DNA of 7,342 nucleotides from Chloroflexia bacterium (GCA_025924435.1 JAICIL010000227.1:1-7342), one strand, 5' to 3'. Counted from the first letter of the stretch, positions 1-6,093 are shown. Translations and numbers: made by a program. Notes: generated by a model from the letters alone, not told the origin.

Positions 1-187
1 CCTCGTTCTGGCCGATGATGTACTTATCGAGCTCCGCGACGATCTCGGCGGGCGTCATGGCGGTTGGCGGTGTGGCCTCGGTGGGAGCGGGCGCCGCACC
101 ATTCGGCGCGGCGGTGTTCGCGGCCTGCGGCGGCTGGCGATTGTCGCGGGTGGGTGTGGTCGTGGTGACTTGTTCCGGTGCGCTCAT
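1..187 (-). CDS. hslU: HslU, ATPase subunit of the HslVU protease (N-terminal part, runs off the left edge)
   Basis: The first 62 codons of a minus-strand gene are visible. From residue 44 the protein reads [19 protein letters not shown], the classic HslU (ClpY) N-terminus that precedes the AAA+ Walker A region, which lies outside the window. HslU is the cytoplasmic hexameric AAA+ unfoldase that feeds substrates to HslV. The start at 187 is chosen because the ATG overlaps the hslV stop as ATGA and has a good Shine-Dalgarno sequence (GGAGG, 8 nt upstream). This gives a Pro/Ala/Thr-rich, probably disordered extension of about 43 residues before the conserved start. An internal ATG at 58-56 would give the usual family length, so the extension depends on start choice. 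Identification is firm; the exact N-terminus is not. Confidence 0.93.
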   Translation of the reverse strand, partial: MSAPEQVTTTTPTRDNRQPPQAANTAAPNGAAPAPTEATPPTAMTPAEIVAELDKYIIGQNE

Positions 188-786
188 CGTACAGTCCTCC
201 GGCGGTACGGCAGGGCAGCTTCTTCCCTGCCGACCGTCAGCACGGTGATGTGGTCGTTGGTGTAGATGCAGGTATCGGCGGCGATGCGCATCGCCTTCTC
301 GGCGATCTCCTGCGCGGAGTAGGCCGTCCCATCGAGATACGCTTTTGCGGCAGCGAGCGCGAACGGCCCGCCCGAGCCGATGGCAATGACACCCTCGTCC
401 GGCTCGACGACATCGCCCTCGCCGGAGAGGACAAGAATCTGCTCACTGTCCGCGACGAGCAGTTGCGCTTCGAGGCGGCGCAGGTAGCGATCCGTCCGCC
501 ACTCTTTCGTCAGTTCAACGGCGGACTTGCGCAGGTTGCCGCTGTGCTCGTCCAGTTGCGCCTCGAACTTCTCGAAGAGCGTCAGCGCGTCCGCGACCGC
601 GCCCGCGAACCCCGCAAGGACCCGGCCATCACCGAGCGCGCGGACTTTCTTCGCGCCGTGCTTCATCACGACATCGCCGAAGGTAATCTGCCCGTCGCCC
701 GCCATCGCCACCGTATCGCCGCGTTTCACCGCGAGGATCGTCGTGCCGTGCGCGCGGGGCAGGGATGCTTCATTCATATATGGCAT
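184..786 (-). CDS. hslV: HslV, threonine peptidase subunit of HslVU
   Basis: This 200-residue protein is the N-terminal-nucleophile (proteasome beta-type) peptidase that forms a double hexameric ring capped by HslU in the cytoplasm. Visible family motifs are [11 protein letters not shown] (residues 14-24), [14 protein letters not shown] (29-42), [17 protein letters not shown] (59-75), [17 protein letters not shown] (91-107), [15 protein letters not shown] and, near the end, [10 protein letters not shown]. The expected nucleophile is Thr15. It is preceded by a 14-residue leader ([14 protein letters not shown]) that would have to be removed; E. coli HslV has only Met before Thr. The ATG at 786 is the first in frame after the upstream region, and a second ATG at codon 4 would shorten the leader. 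A purine-rich AAAGGAAA lies rather far upstream. The stop overlaps the hslU start by 4 nt, so the two subunits are co-expressed. Identification is firm. Confidence 0.96.
   Translation of the reverse strand: MPYMNEASLPRAHGTTILAVKRGDTVAMAGDGQITFGDVVMKHGAKKVRALGDGRVLAGFAGAVADALTLFEKFEAQLDEHSGNLRKSAVELTKEWRTDRYLRRLEAQLLVADSEQILVLSGEGDVVEPDEGVIAIGSGGPFALAAAKAYLDGTAYSAQEIAEKAMRIAADTCIYTNDHITVLTVGREEAALPYRRRTVR
195..200 (-). promoter_or_regulatory. Shine-Dalgarno for hslU, inside the hslV 3' end
   Basis: The minus strand reads GGAGGA here, with 8 nt between GGAGG and the hslU ATG at 187. It supports the upstream start at 187 rather than the internal ATG at 58. Its location inside the hslV coding sequence, with the ATGA stop/start overlap, is consistent with translational coupling of the two subunits. 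Confidence 0.7.
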
Positions 787-798
787 GGATGTGTGTCG

Positions 799-806
799 TT
801 TCCTTT
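799..806 (-). promoter_or_regulatory. Weak, distant ribosome binding site for hslV
   Basis: The minus strand reads AAAGGAAA, leaving about 14 nt between AAGGA and the hslV ATG at 786. That spacing is longer than usual. No in-frame start codon lies closer to this motif, so either hslV initiation is weak or the motif is not used. Confidence 0.3.
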
Positions 807-832
807 GATGTACGTCCGTCTCTCATCAACGC

Positions 833-861
833 AGCGTACCACCGCGCTATCCGGGCGGCAA
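833..861 (-). promoter_or_regulatory. Candidate promoter of hslVU
   Basis: On the minus strand TTGCCG (861-856) and TACGCT (838-833) are separated by 17 nt. They match the sigma-70-type consensus at 4 of 6 and 3 of 6 positions. Transcription would start near 826, giving a leader of about 40 nt before hslV. The palindromic element at 873-981 separates this site from topA, which fits hslVU having its own promoter. The match is by eye only. Confidence 0.35.
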
Positions 862-872
862 CGATGGGAATG

Positions 873-981
873 CCCCCCTCCCCTGGCCCCTCTCCCACCG
901 CGGTGGGAGAGGGGAATCCGGCCCGGAAATTCGTGGCGATTTCCCCTCTCCCGCGCACGAGGGAAGGCCCGGGGCAGGGGG
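873..981. repeat. REP-like inverted palindrome pair between topA and hslV
   Basis: Two GC-rich arms face each other across a spacer of about 25 bp. The left arm (about 873-914) contains a perfect 28-bp palindrome at 887-914, made of CCCCTCTCCCACCG followed by its exact complement. The right arm (about 942-981), read on the other strand, repeats the same plan: CCCCTgCCCC, a GG-rich stretch, a CGCG centre and GGGAGAGGGG. The element ends about 5 bp from the topA stop codon. It shares its core with the element at 7074-7202. It may fold into stable hairpins in the topA 3' end, but no T-tract follows, so it does not look like a standard intrinsic terminator. It has no coding capacity of its own. 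Confidence 0.75.
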
Positions 982-986
982 CGCTC

Positions 987-3443
987 CTAGTCCGCCGAGA
1001 CCGCGACGGGTTCCGGCGCGCGTTTGCGGGGATCGGTGTTCGTCGTGTAGTCGCAGTCCGGGTAGCGGTTGCAGCCCCAGAAGACGCGATTGCCCTTGCG
1101 CGTCTTGCGCTGGACGAGTTCGCCGGTGGCGCACTGCGGGCAATGGACGCCGGTCGTCACCTCGATCTTCTTGCTCGTCTTGCAGGTCGGGTAATCCACG
1201 CAGGCGATGAAGCGGCCGTACCGCCCCGTCTTGACGACCATCGGCTTGCCGCAGGTCGGGCAGGTCTCGCTGGTCGGCTCGTCGGGGACTTTCTCGTACT
1301 GCGGCGGCGCGCCGGAGCCGTCGAGCGGCCGCGTGTTCTTGCACTCCGGGTAGCCGGAGCAAGAGAGGAAGCGCCCGTAGCGCGAGACGCGGATCACCAT
1401 CGGCTTGCCGCAGAGATCGCAGATTTCGTCCGTCTGCTCGCCCTTCACCGCGCCGCCGTCCGCTTCCGCCTTCTTGGCGGTCGCGTCGAATGGCCCGTAG
1501 AACTGGTGGAGTAGCGGCACCCACGCCGTCTTGCCCTCCGCGACATCGTCCAGCCGCTCCTCCATCTGCGAGGTGAAGCCGTAATCCACGACCTCCGGGA
1601 AGTTCTTGACGAGCACATCGGTGACGATCGTGCCCAACTCGCTCGGCACGAGGACCTTCTCGTCCTTCGTCACGTAGTTGCGGTTCATGATCGTCGCGAT
1701 GGTCGGCGCGTAGGTGCTCGGTCGCCCGATGCCCAACTCTTCGAGCGCCTTGACGAGCGTCGCCTCGGTGTAGCGGGGTGGCGGCTGCGTCCAGTGCTGC
1801 TCCGGCACGAGGCTGACGAGGTCCACCGGCTCATCCGGCGCGAGCGCGGGCAGCGCGTCCCTGTCCATCTCGTCGTCGCCGTCGCCCGCGTCGCGGCCCT
1901 CCCGGTAGACTTCCAGGAAGCCGGGGAAGCGGATCACCGAGCCGCTCGCGCGGAAGGTGTACGCGGTGTCACTGCGCTGCGGCGTGCCGAGGATGTCCAC
2001 CTGCGTGACATCGAAGACCGCCTGCGCCATCTGGCTGGCGACGAACCGCTGCCAGATCAGCCGGTAGACATTGAACTGCTGCGGGTTGAGGTACGGCCGC
2101 ACATCCTCCGGCGTGCGGGCCGGGTCGGTCGGGCGGATCGCCTCGTGCGCCTCCTGCGCGCCCTTCGCCTTCGTGCGGTAGAAATTCGGCTTGCTCGGAT
2201 AGAAGTCGCCGCCGTAGCGGGAGACGATCAACCGCCGCGCCGCCTCGCGCGCCTCGTCCGAGATGTTCAGGGAGTCGGTGCGCATATAGGTAATCAGGCC
2301 GACCTCCCCCTCCTTGCTGGAGAGTTTGACGCCCTCGTAGAGTTGCTGCGCGACCCGCATCGTGCTCGCGACGGCGTAGCCGTGCTTGCGCGACGCCTCC
2401 TGTTGCAGCGTGCTCGTCGTGAACGGCGGCGCGGCGTTGCGCTTCCGCTCCGTCTTGTTCACATTCGCGACGGCGTAGGCCGCGCCCGTCAGGCCGTCGA
2501 GGACGGCTTGCGCGTCGTCCCGCACCTTCAGGTCGGCCTTCTTGCCGTTGATCTGCGTCAGGCGGGCGTGGAAGATGTCGCGCGGCGTGCGCTCCCGCCC
2601 CGCACCGACGATCTTGGCGAAATCCGCCTCGACCGTCCACGACTCGACCGGCACGAACGCCTCGATCTCCCGCTCCCGATCCACGACGAGCCTGAGGGCG
2701 ACGGACTGGACGCGCCCGGCGGAGAGGCCGCGCGTCACCTTCTTCCAGAGGAAGGGCGAGAGGCGGTAGCCGACGATGCGATCGAGCACGCGGCGCGCCT
2801 GCTGGGCGTCCACAAGGTGCATGTCAATCTCGCGCGGGCTGGCGATCGCGGCGCGCACGGCGTCCTGCGTGATCTCCTGGAAGGTGACGCGATGCACCGG
2901 CTTGTCGCGCGTCGGCGTCGTCGCCTTGACGACATGCCAGGCGATCGCCTCCCCCTCGCGGTCGGGGTCGGTGGCGAGATAGACGGCGCTCGCGCTCTTG
3001 ATCGCCGCCTTCAGTTGCTTGACCGTGTCCGTCTTGTCTTCGGTGACGACGTAGGTCGGCGCGAAGTCGTGTTCGAGGTCAATGCCGATGCCGCGATCCG
3101 GCAGATCGCGCACATGCCCCATCGAGGCGCGCACGGCATAGCCGGGGCCGAGGTACTTCGTGATCGTCTTCGCCTTCGCGGGCGACTCGACGATGACGAG
3201 CCGCGACCCTTCCGCAATCGGCGGCATCGCATATTTGCCGCCGGATGCGCCGCGCGTCCGCGTGCCGGTGGCACGGGTCGCGGTCGTGCGGCGCGCCGTC
3301 GGTGTCTTCGTCGCGCTCGCTGCTGCTTTGGTCGTTTTGGTCGTCGTGCGCTTCGTCGGCGCCTTCGCGGGCGTTTTCGTCGCGACGGACGTGCGGGTGC
3401 GCGTCGTCCTCGCCGGTGTTTTCTGTATCGTTTCGTCGGGCAT
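987..3443 (-). CDS. topA: DNA topoisomerase I (type IA)
   Basis: This 818-residue enzyme relaxes negatively supercoiled DNA by single-strand passage. The Toprim domain starts at residue 81 (RLVIVESPAKAKTI), with Glu86 and the acidic triad Asp159, Asp161, Glu163 (DPDREGE) as predicted metal ligands. GLSAGRVQSVALRL lies at 239-252. The active-site tyrosine is Tyr386 in GLITYMRTDS, followed by Arg388. LGIGRPSTYAPTI is at 570-582. Three C-terminal Cys4 zinc ribbons follow, with cysteines at 675/678/695/701, 728/731/748/754 and 768/771/791/797. Residues 1-75 are an unusual Lys/Thr/Ala/Arg-rich tail resembling histone H1 tails and absent from E. coli TopA. The ATG at 3443 is supported by AGGAGG 6 nt upstream. 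The N-terminal tail is clearly in frame and has the same GC-rich codon style as the rest. Identification is firm. Confidence 0.98.
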   Translation of the reverse strand: MPDETIQKTPARTTRTRTSVATKTPAKAPTKRTTTKTTKAAASATKTPTARRTTATRATGTRTRGASGGKYAMPPIAEGSRLVIVESPAKAKTITKYLGPGYAVRASMGHVRDLPDRGIGIDLEHDFAPTYVVTEDKTDTVKQLKAAIKSASAVYLATDPDREGEAIAWHVVKATTPTRDKPVHRVTFQEITQDAVRAAIASPREIDMHLVDAQQARRVLDRIVGYRLSPFLWKKVTRGLSAGRVQSVALRLVVDREREIEAFVPVESWTVEADFAKIVGAGRERTPRDIFHARLTQINGKKADLKVRDDAQAVLDGLTGAAYAVANVNKTERKRNAAPPFTTSTLQQEASRKHGYAVASTMRVAQQLYEGVKLSSKEGEVGLITYMRTDSLNISDEAREAARRLIVSRYGGDFYPSKPNFYRTKAKGAQEAHEAIRPTDPARTPEDVRPYLNPQQFNVYRLIWQRFVASQMAQAVFDVTQVDILGTPQRSDTAYTFRASGSVIRFPGFLEVYREGRDAGDGDDEMDRDALPALAPDEPVDLVSLVPEQHWTQPPPRYTEATLVKALEELGIGRPSTYAPTIATIMNRNYVTKDEKVLVPSELGTIVTDVLVKNFPEVVDYGFTSQMEERLDDVAEGKTAWVPLLHQFYGPFDATAKKAEADGGAVKGEQTDEICDLCGKPMVIRVSRYGRFLSCSGYPECKNTRPLDGSGAPPQYEKVPDEPTSETCPTCGKPMVVKTGRYGRFIACVDYPTCKTSKKIEVTTGVHCPQCATGELVQRKTRKGNRVFWGCNRYPDCDYTTNTDPRKRAPEPVAVSAD

Positions 3444-3449
3444 CGCGCC

Positions 3450-3455
3450 CCTCCT
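3450..3455 (-). promoter_or_regulatory. Shine-Dalgarno for topA
   Basis: The minus strand reads AGGAGG with 6 nt to the ATG at 3443. This near-ideal site fixes the long start, and therefore shows that the basic Lys/Thr/Ala tail is translated. Confidence 0.8.
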
Positions 3456-3482
3456 GCTGTACGTTCACATTGCACCCGCGTC

Positions 3483-3513
3483 AGGGTAGCAGAAATAGTG
3501 CCGCCGCTGTCAA
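3483..3513 (-). promoter_or_regulatory. Candidate topA promoter
   Basis: On the minus strand a perfect TTGACA (3513-3508) is followed by TACCCT (3488-3483) after 19 nt. The -35 matches consensus fully, the -10 at 3 of 6 positions, and the spacer is long. Transcription would begin near 3475, about 32 nt before the ATG. The surrounding sequence, roughly 3490-3630, is distinctly more AT-rich than the genes. The long spacer is typical of supercoiling-sensitive promoters, which would suit topA, but this is inference. Confidence 0.45.
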
Positions 3514-3559
3514 GCCAGCACTCTATTAACGATAACGCCTAGAACGGGTTTTCTAATCC

Positions 3560-3630
3560 CCAAATAGAGCGATGAGCAGGTCGGTTTCGCGTCGTGAATT
3601 GCCATTTACAGGAATATTCGCGCTATTTGG
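3560..3630. repeat. Imperfect 13-bp inverted repeat between manC and topA
   Basis: CCAAATAGAGCGA at 3560-3572 is matched on the other strand by CCAAATAGCGCGA at 3630-3618, agreeing at 12 of 13 positions with 45 bp between them. It lies in an AT-richer gap downstream of manC and upstream of the topA promoter. It could be an operator pair, the ends of a decayed small element, or part of a weak terminator. Nothing here distinguishes these options. Confidence 0.45.
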
Positions 3631-3640
3631 TCTCGAAGTT

Positions 3641-3675
3641 ACTCATTGCTCGCTGCTCATTGCTCATTGCTTTCG
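3641..3675. repeat. Period-7 tandem array, GCTCATT type
   Basis: Five consecutive 7-bp units read ACTCATT, GCTCGCT, GCTCATT, GCTCATT and GCTTTCG. The two central units are identical and the outer ones degenerate. The last unit ends at 3675, immediately next to the manC stop codon (3678-3676 on the minus strand). A lone inverted look-alike, GATGAGC, occurs near 3571. The array is non-coding and its role is unknown. It resembles in scale the heptameric short tandem repeats described from cyanobacterial intergenic regions. Confidence 0.7.
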
Positions 3676-4737
3676 TCAATGATGGCTCGTCAGCTGTTCG
3701 ACGAGTTTCTTGACATCCTGCGCGCGGTTGCGCGGCATGATGAGGACGGCGTCCGGCGTGTCCACGATGACGAGGTCCTCGATGCCGACGGTCGCAATCA
3801 GGCGGCCCCGGCCATGGACGAGCGTCCGCTTCGTCTCGATGGCGAGATGTGTCGCGCCGATCGCCACATTGCCGTCGTCGTCGCCCGGCATCAGCGAGGC
3901 GAGCGTGTCCCAATCGCCGACATCGTTCCACCCCGGATCGCAGGGCACCGTGACGAGCGGATGGAACTTCTCCATGATCCCGACATCAATGCTCACCTTG
4001 CCGAGCGTCGGGAAGACCGATTCGAGTGTCTCCACGTACGCATCGGTGCCGATCGCTTCCTTAATCGTCATCAGGCCCGCGTACGTCTCCGGGAGGTGGG
4101 CGGCGAAGGCGTCGAGCAGCGTCCGGACCTGGCAGATGAAGAGGCCCGCGTTCCAGACGAAGTTGCCGGTGGCGAGGTACGCTTCCGCCGTCTCCTGCTT
4201 CGGCTTTTCCACGAAGCGCACCGCCTCGCGCACGCAGAGGTCGGCTTCCTGTTGCGTGACGCCCGCGAGTTCGATGTAGCCGTAGCCCGTCGCCGCGAAG
4301 GTCGGCGTGATGCCGATGGTGACAATCGAACCATCCTGCGCGGCGCGTGCGGCGAGGGCGACGGCATTCAGCAGAACCTCCGGCTGGAGGATGACGTGGT
4401 CGGCCTGGAAGGAGGCGAGCGTCGCGTCCGGGTCTTTGTGGGCGAGGTGGATCGCGGCGAGGCCGAGGGCCGGCCCCGTCTCCCGCGCGACGGGTTCGAC
4501 GACGATCTGATCGGCGGGCACGTCCGGAATTTGGCGCGCGACCTCCGGCGCATGCGCCGCATTGACGGCGACTAAGAGCCGCTCCGGCGCGATCAGCGGC
4601 GCGAGCCGCGCGACGGTCTCCTGGAGCATGCTCCGGTCGCCGAGCAGGTTCAGGAGCGGCTTGGGCCGGTGCTGGCGCGAGAGCGGCCAGAGCCGCGTGC
4701 CGCCGCCGCCCGCGAGGATCACCCCATAGAGATTCAT
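3676..4737 (-). CDS. manC: Mannose-1-phosphate guanylyltransferase (GDP-mannose pyrophosphorylase)
   Basis: This 353-residue cytoplasmic enzyme is predicted to make GDP-mannose from mannose-1-phosphate and GTP, for cell-surface glycans. The N-terminus ILAGGGGTRLWPLSR (residues 7-21) with RPKPLL (24-29) is the nucleotide-binding signature of the family. Further motifs are ADHVI (112-116), FVEKPK (175-180), WNAGLF (195-200) and PGWNDVGDWDTL (268-279). It has the short architecture: the transferase domain to about 280 plus a small C-terminal segment, without the phosphomannose isomerase domain of long ManC proteins. The substrate-site motif reads EPVARETGPALGLAA, where many relatives have RNTAPA. 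The ATG at 4737 has AGGAGG 5 nt upstream. It follows dprA by 100 bp on the same strand and precedes topA. A related sugar-1-phosphate nucleotidyltransferase specificity is possible but less likely. Confidence 0.9.
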   Translation of the reverse strand: MNLYGVILAGGGGTRLWPLSRQHRPKPLLNLLGDRSMLQETVARLAPLIAPERLLVAVNAAHAPEVARQIPDVPADQIVVEPVARETGPALGLAAIHLAHKDPDATLASFQADHVILQPEVLLNAVALAARAAQDGSIVTIGITPTFAATGYGYIELAGVTQQEADLCVREAVRFVEKPKQETAEAYLATGNFVWNAGLFICQVRTLLDAFAAHLPETYAGLMTIKEAIGTDAYVETLESVFPTLGKVSIDVGIMEKFHPLVTVPCDPGWNDVGDWDTLASLMPGDDDGNVAIGATHLAIETKRTLVHGRGRLIATVGIEDLVIVDTPDAVLIMPRNRAQDVKKLVEQLTSHH

Positions 4738-4742
4738 GTCGC

Positions 4743-4748
4743 CCTCCT
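4743..4748 (-). promoter_or_regulatory. Shine-Dalgarno for manC
   Basis: The minus strand reads AGGAGG, 5 nt before the ATG at 4737. In the rest of the 100-bp gap to dprA (4738-4837) I find no convincing promoter or terminator, so manC may be co-transcribed with dprA. Confidence 0.7.
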
Positions 4749-4837
4749 GCCCCGATGACCCGATGTCGGCCCATATCTATCGTACTCATCACAACGGAAT
4801 ACGTCGTGTCGGCGTGACGCGGCCCGTGCCTGATGCG

Positions 4838-5938
4838 TTACGCGCGCACGTATAACTGCGACCCCGCCGGGCGCACCGCGCCGGTCAATTGCAGTTGCAC
4901 GAGCAGCCCATTCACGTCGCTGATCGGCAGGCCGCAGGCGCGGCAGAGGTCGTCAATGTGGGACGGCTCCGCACCTAATGCGCCGAGCAGCGCCTCCGCG
5001 CCGGGCACGCCGGGCAGCGTCGGCAGCGCCTGCTGCGTCGCGTGCTGCTCGCGCCGGATCTCCAGCCGCAGTTCGGCCAGGATGTCGTCCACACCCGTGA
5101 CGAGGCGCGCGCCATCCTTGATGAGCGCATTCGTCCCCGCGCTCATCGGGCTGAGGATACTCCCCGGCACGGCGAAGACATCCCGCCCCTGATCGGCGGC
5201 GAAGTCGGCGGTGATCAGCGCGCCGCTCTTGCGATCCGCCTCGACGATGACGACGCCGAGCGCGAGGCCGCTGATGATCCGGTTGCGGGCGGGGAAATTC
5301 GCCGGGTCAATGCGCGCGCCGAGCGGATATTCGGTGATCAGCGCCCCGCCGCCCTCCGCGATGCGCGCGGCGAGGCTGCGGTGCTCCGGCGGATAGATCG
5401 TGTTCATGCTGTGCCCGAGCACCGCGATGGTGCGGCCACCGGCGGCGAGGGCGCGGTCGTGCGCGATGCCGTCAATTCCCTTCGCCAGCCCGCTGATCAC
5501 CGTCACGCCGACCGCCGCGAGATCGGTCGCGATGCGGTGCGCCACCTCGCGGCCATAGGCCGTCGCCCGCCGCGTCCCGACAATCGCCACCGCGAGCGCG
5601 TCATCCATCGTCAGTTCGCCGCGCACGTAGAGAAGTGCGGGCGCGGAGGCAATCGAGCGGAGGCGGTCGGGATACTCATCGTCGTTCCAGGTGAGGACGG
5701 TGATGCCCGCCTTCTCGATCCGTTCCCATTCCGCCGCCGGATCGAGCGTCGCGAACGCCTTGACGGCGCTGGCCGTCGTCCGCTCATCCAGCCCCGCGCC
5801 GCGCAGATCGAGCGCGCGGCCATGCCACGCTTCCTGCAATGTCCCGAAGGCACGGGCGAGCAGCCGCAGCCGCGCCGGTCCGATCCCCGGCACGCGCGCC
5901 CATGCAACCCAGTATGCCCGCTCCTCCATCTCCACCAT
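4838..5938 (-). CDS. dprA: DprA/Smf, DNA-processing protein
   Basis: DprA binds incoming single-stranded DNA during transformation and loads RecA; it is also widespread in bacteria not known to be competent. From the ATG at 5938 the protein has 366 residues. Residues 1-60 carry an N-terminal helical domain with a helix-hairpin-helix-like VPGIGPARLRLLARAF (16-31). The Rossmann-like core has IVGTRRATAYG (119-129), SGLAKGIDGIAH (149-160), FPARNRIISGLALG (215-228), SGALITADFA (238-247) and GRDVFAVPGS (251-260). Residues from about 312 form a predicted winged-helix C-terminal domain. The frame stays open to 6208, but the extra 90 residues have no family similarity and run antisense into the isomerase gene, so that start is rejected. 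A second ATG at 5929 is also possible. No Shine-Dalgarno precedes 5938, but a TATACT does, suggesting a leaderless message. GHSMNTIYPPEH (175-186) deviates from the common glycine-rich form. Confidence 0.95.
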   Translation of the reverse strand: MVEMEERAYWVAWARVPGIGPARLRLLARAFGTLQEAWHGRALDLRGAGLDERTTASAVKAFATLDPAAEWERIEKAGITVLTWNDDEYPDRLRSIASAPALLYVRGELTMDDALAVAIVGTRRATAYGREVAHRIATDLAAVGVTVISGLAKGIDGIAHDRALAAGGRTIAVLGHSMNTIYPPEHRSLAARIAEGGGALITEYPLGARIDPANFPARNRIISGLALGVVIVEADRKSGALITADFAADQGRDVFAVPGSILSPMSAGTNALIKDGARLVTGVDDILAELRLEIRREQHATQQALPTLPGVPGAEALLGALGAEPSHIDDLCRACGLPISDVNGLLVQLQLTGAVRPAGSQLYVRA

Positions 5939-5945
5939 GCGCGGC

Positions 5946-5974
5946 AGTATACACGGTGGGGAGTTCGATGTTCG
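5946..5974 (-). promoter_or_regulatory. Candidate leaderless promoter of dprA
   Basis: The minus strand carries TATACT (5951-5946), ending 7 nt before the dprA ATG at 5938. With a usual 6-7 nt distance, transcription would begin at or next to the ATG. There is no ribosome binding site between. A weak -35, CGAACA (5974-5969), lies 17 nt upstream and is made from one GTTCGNN heptamer unit on the opposite strand. The arrangement of a -10 directly before a start codon is the known signature of leaderless genes. Confidence 0.5.
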
Positions 5975-6028
5975 GGGTTCGGCGTTCGGAGTTCGCGGAT
6001 AGATTTCATCGAACATCGAACTCCGAAC
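5963..6028. repeat. Two-sided GTTCGNN heptamer array between dprA and the isomerase gene
   Basis: Five perfect GTTCGNN units run on the plus strand from 5963 to 5997 (GTTCG plus AT, GG, GC, GA, CG). After 10 bp of different sequence, three more units run on the minus strand from 6028 to 6008 (GTTCG plus GA, AT, AT). The two blocks can pair: GGAGTTCGATGTTCG at 5960-5974 is exactly complementary to 6010-6024, and GTTCGGAGTTCG at 5984-5995 to 6017-6028. The array fills most of the divergent intergenic region and overlaps the putative dprA -35. Confidence 0.85.
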
Positions 6029-6032
6029 TTCC

Positions 6033-6061
6033 TTGACGCCTACGGACGCGCCGCGCATCAT
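6033..6061 (+). promoter_or_regulatory. Candidate promoter of the sugar isomerase gene
   Basis: TTGACG (6033-6038) and CATCAT (6056-6061) are spaced by exactly 17 nt, matching the sigma-70-type consensus at 5 of 6 and 4 of 6 positions. Transcription would begin near 6068, leaving a leader of about 40 nt. The site starts 5 bp after the heptamer array. Prediction by eye. Confidence 0.45.
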
Positions 6062-6093
6062 GGACTGGAGAGAGAACCGAGCGAGAAGTACGA

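Noticed and set aside
887..914. Intrinsic terminator for topA
   Set aside because: The palindrome is very stable, but no T-tract follows it on either strand. A REP-like repeat explains it better, although it may still affect RNA ends.
178..990. Plus-strand open frame opposite hslV
   Set aside because: It mirrors hslV codons and continues through the palindromic repeat; no recognisable domain and no good ribosome binding site.
3515..3541. CIRCE-like heat-shock operator upstream of topA
   Set aside because: CCAGCACTC resembles the TTAGCACTC half site, but 9 bp further the sequence is TAACGCCTA rather than GAGTGCTAA, so the second half is missing.
1794..3542. Long plus-strand open frame (582 codons) opposite topA
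   Set aside because: It is antisense to an unmistakable topA. Its product is Arg/Asp/Leu-rich low complexity without family motifs, as expected for a shadow frame in GC-rich DNA.
3641..3675. CRISPR or direct-repeat array
   Set aside because: Units are 7 bp without spacers; there are no repeat-spacer structure and no cas genes anywhere in the window.
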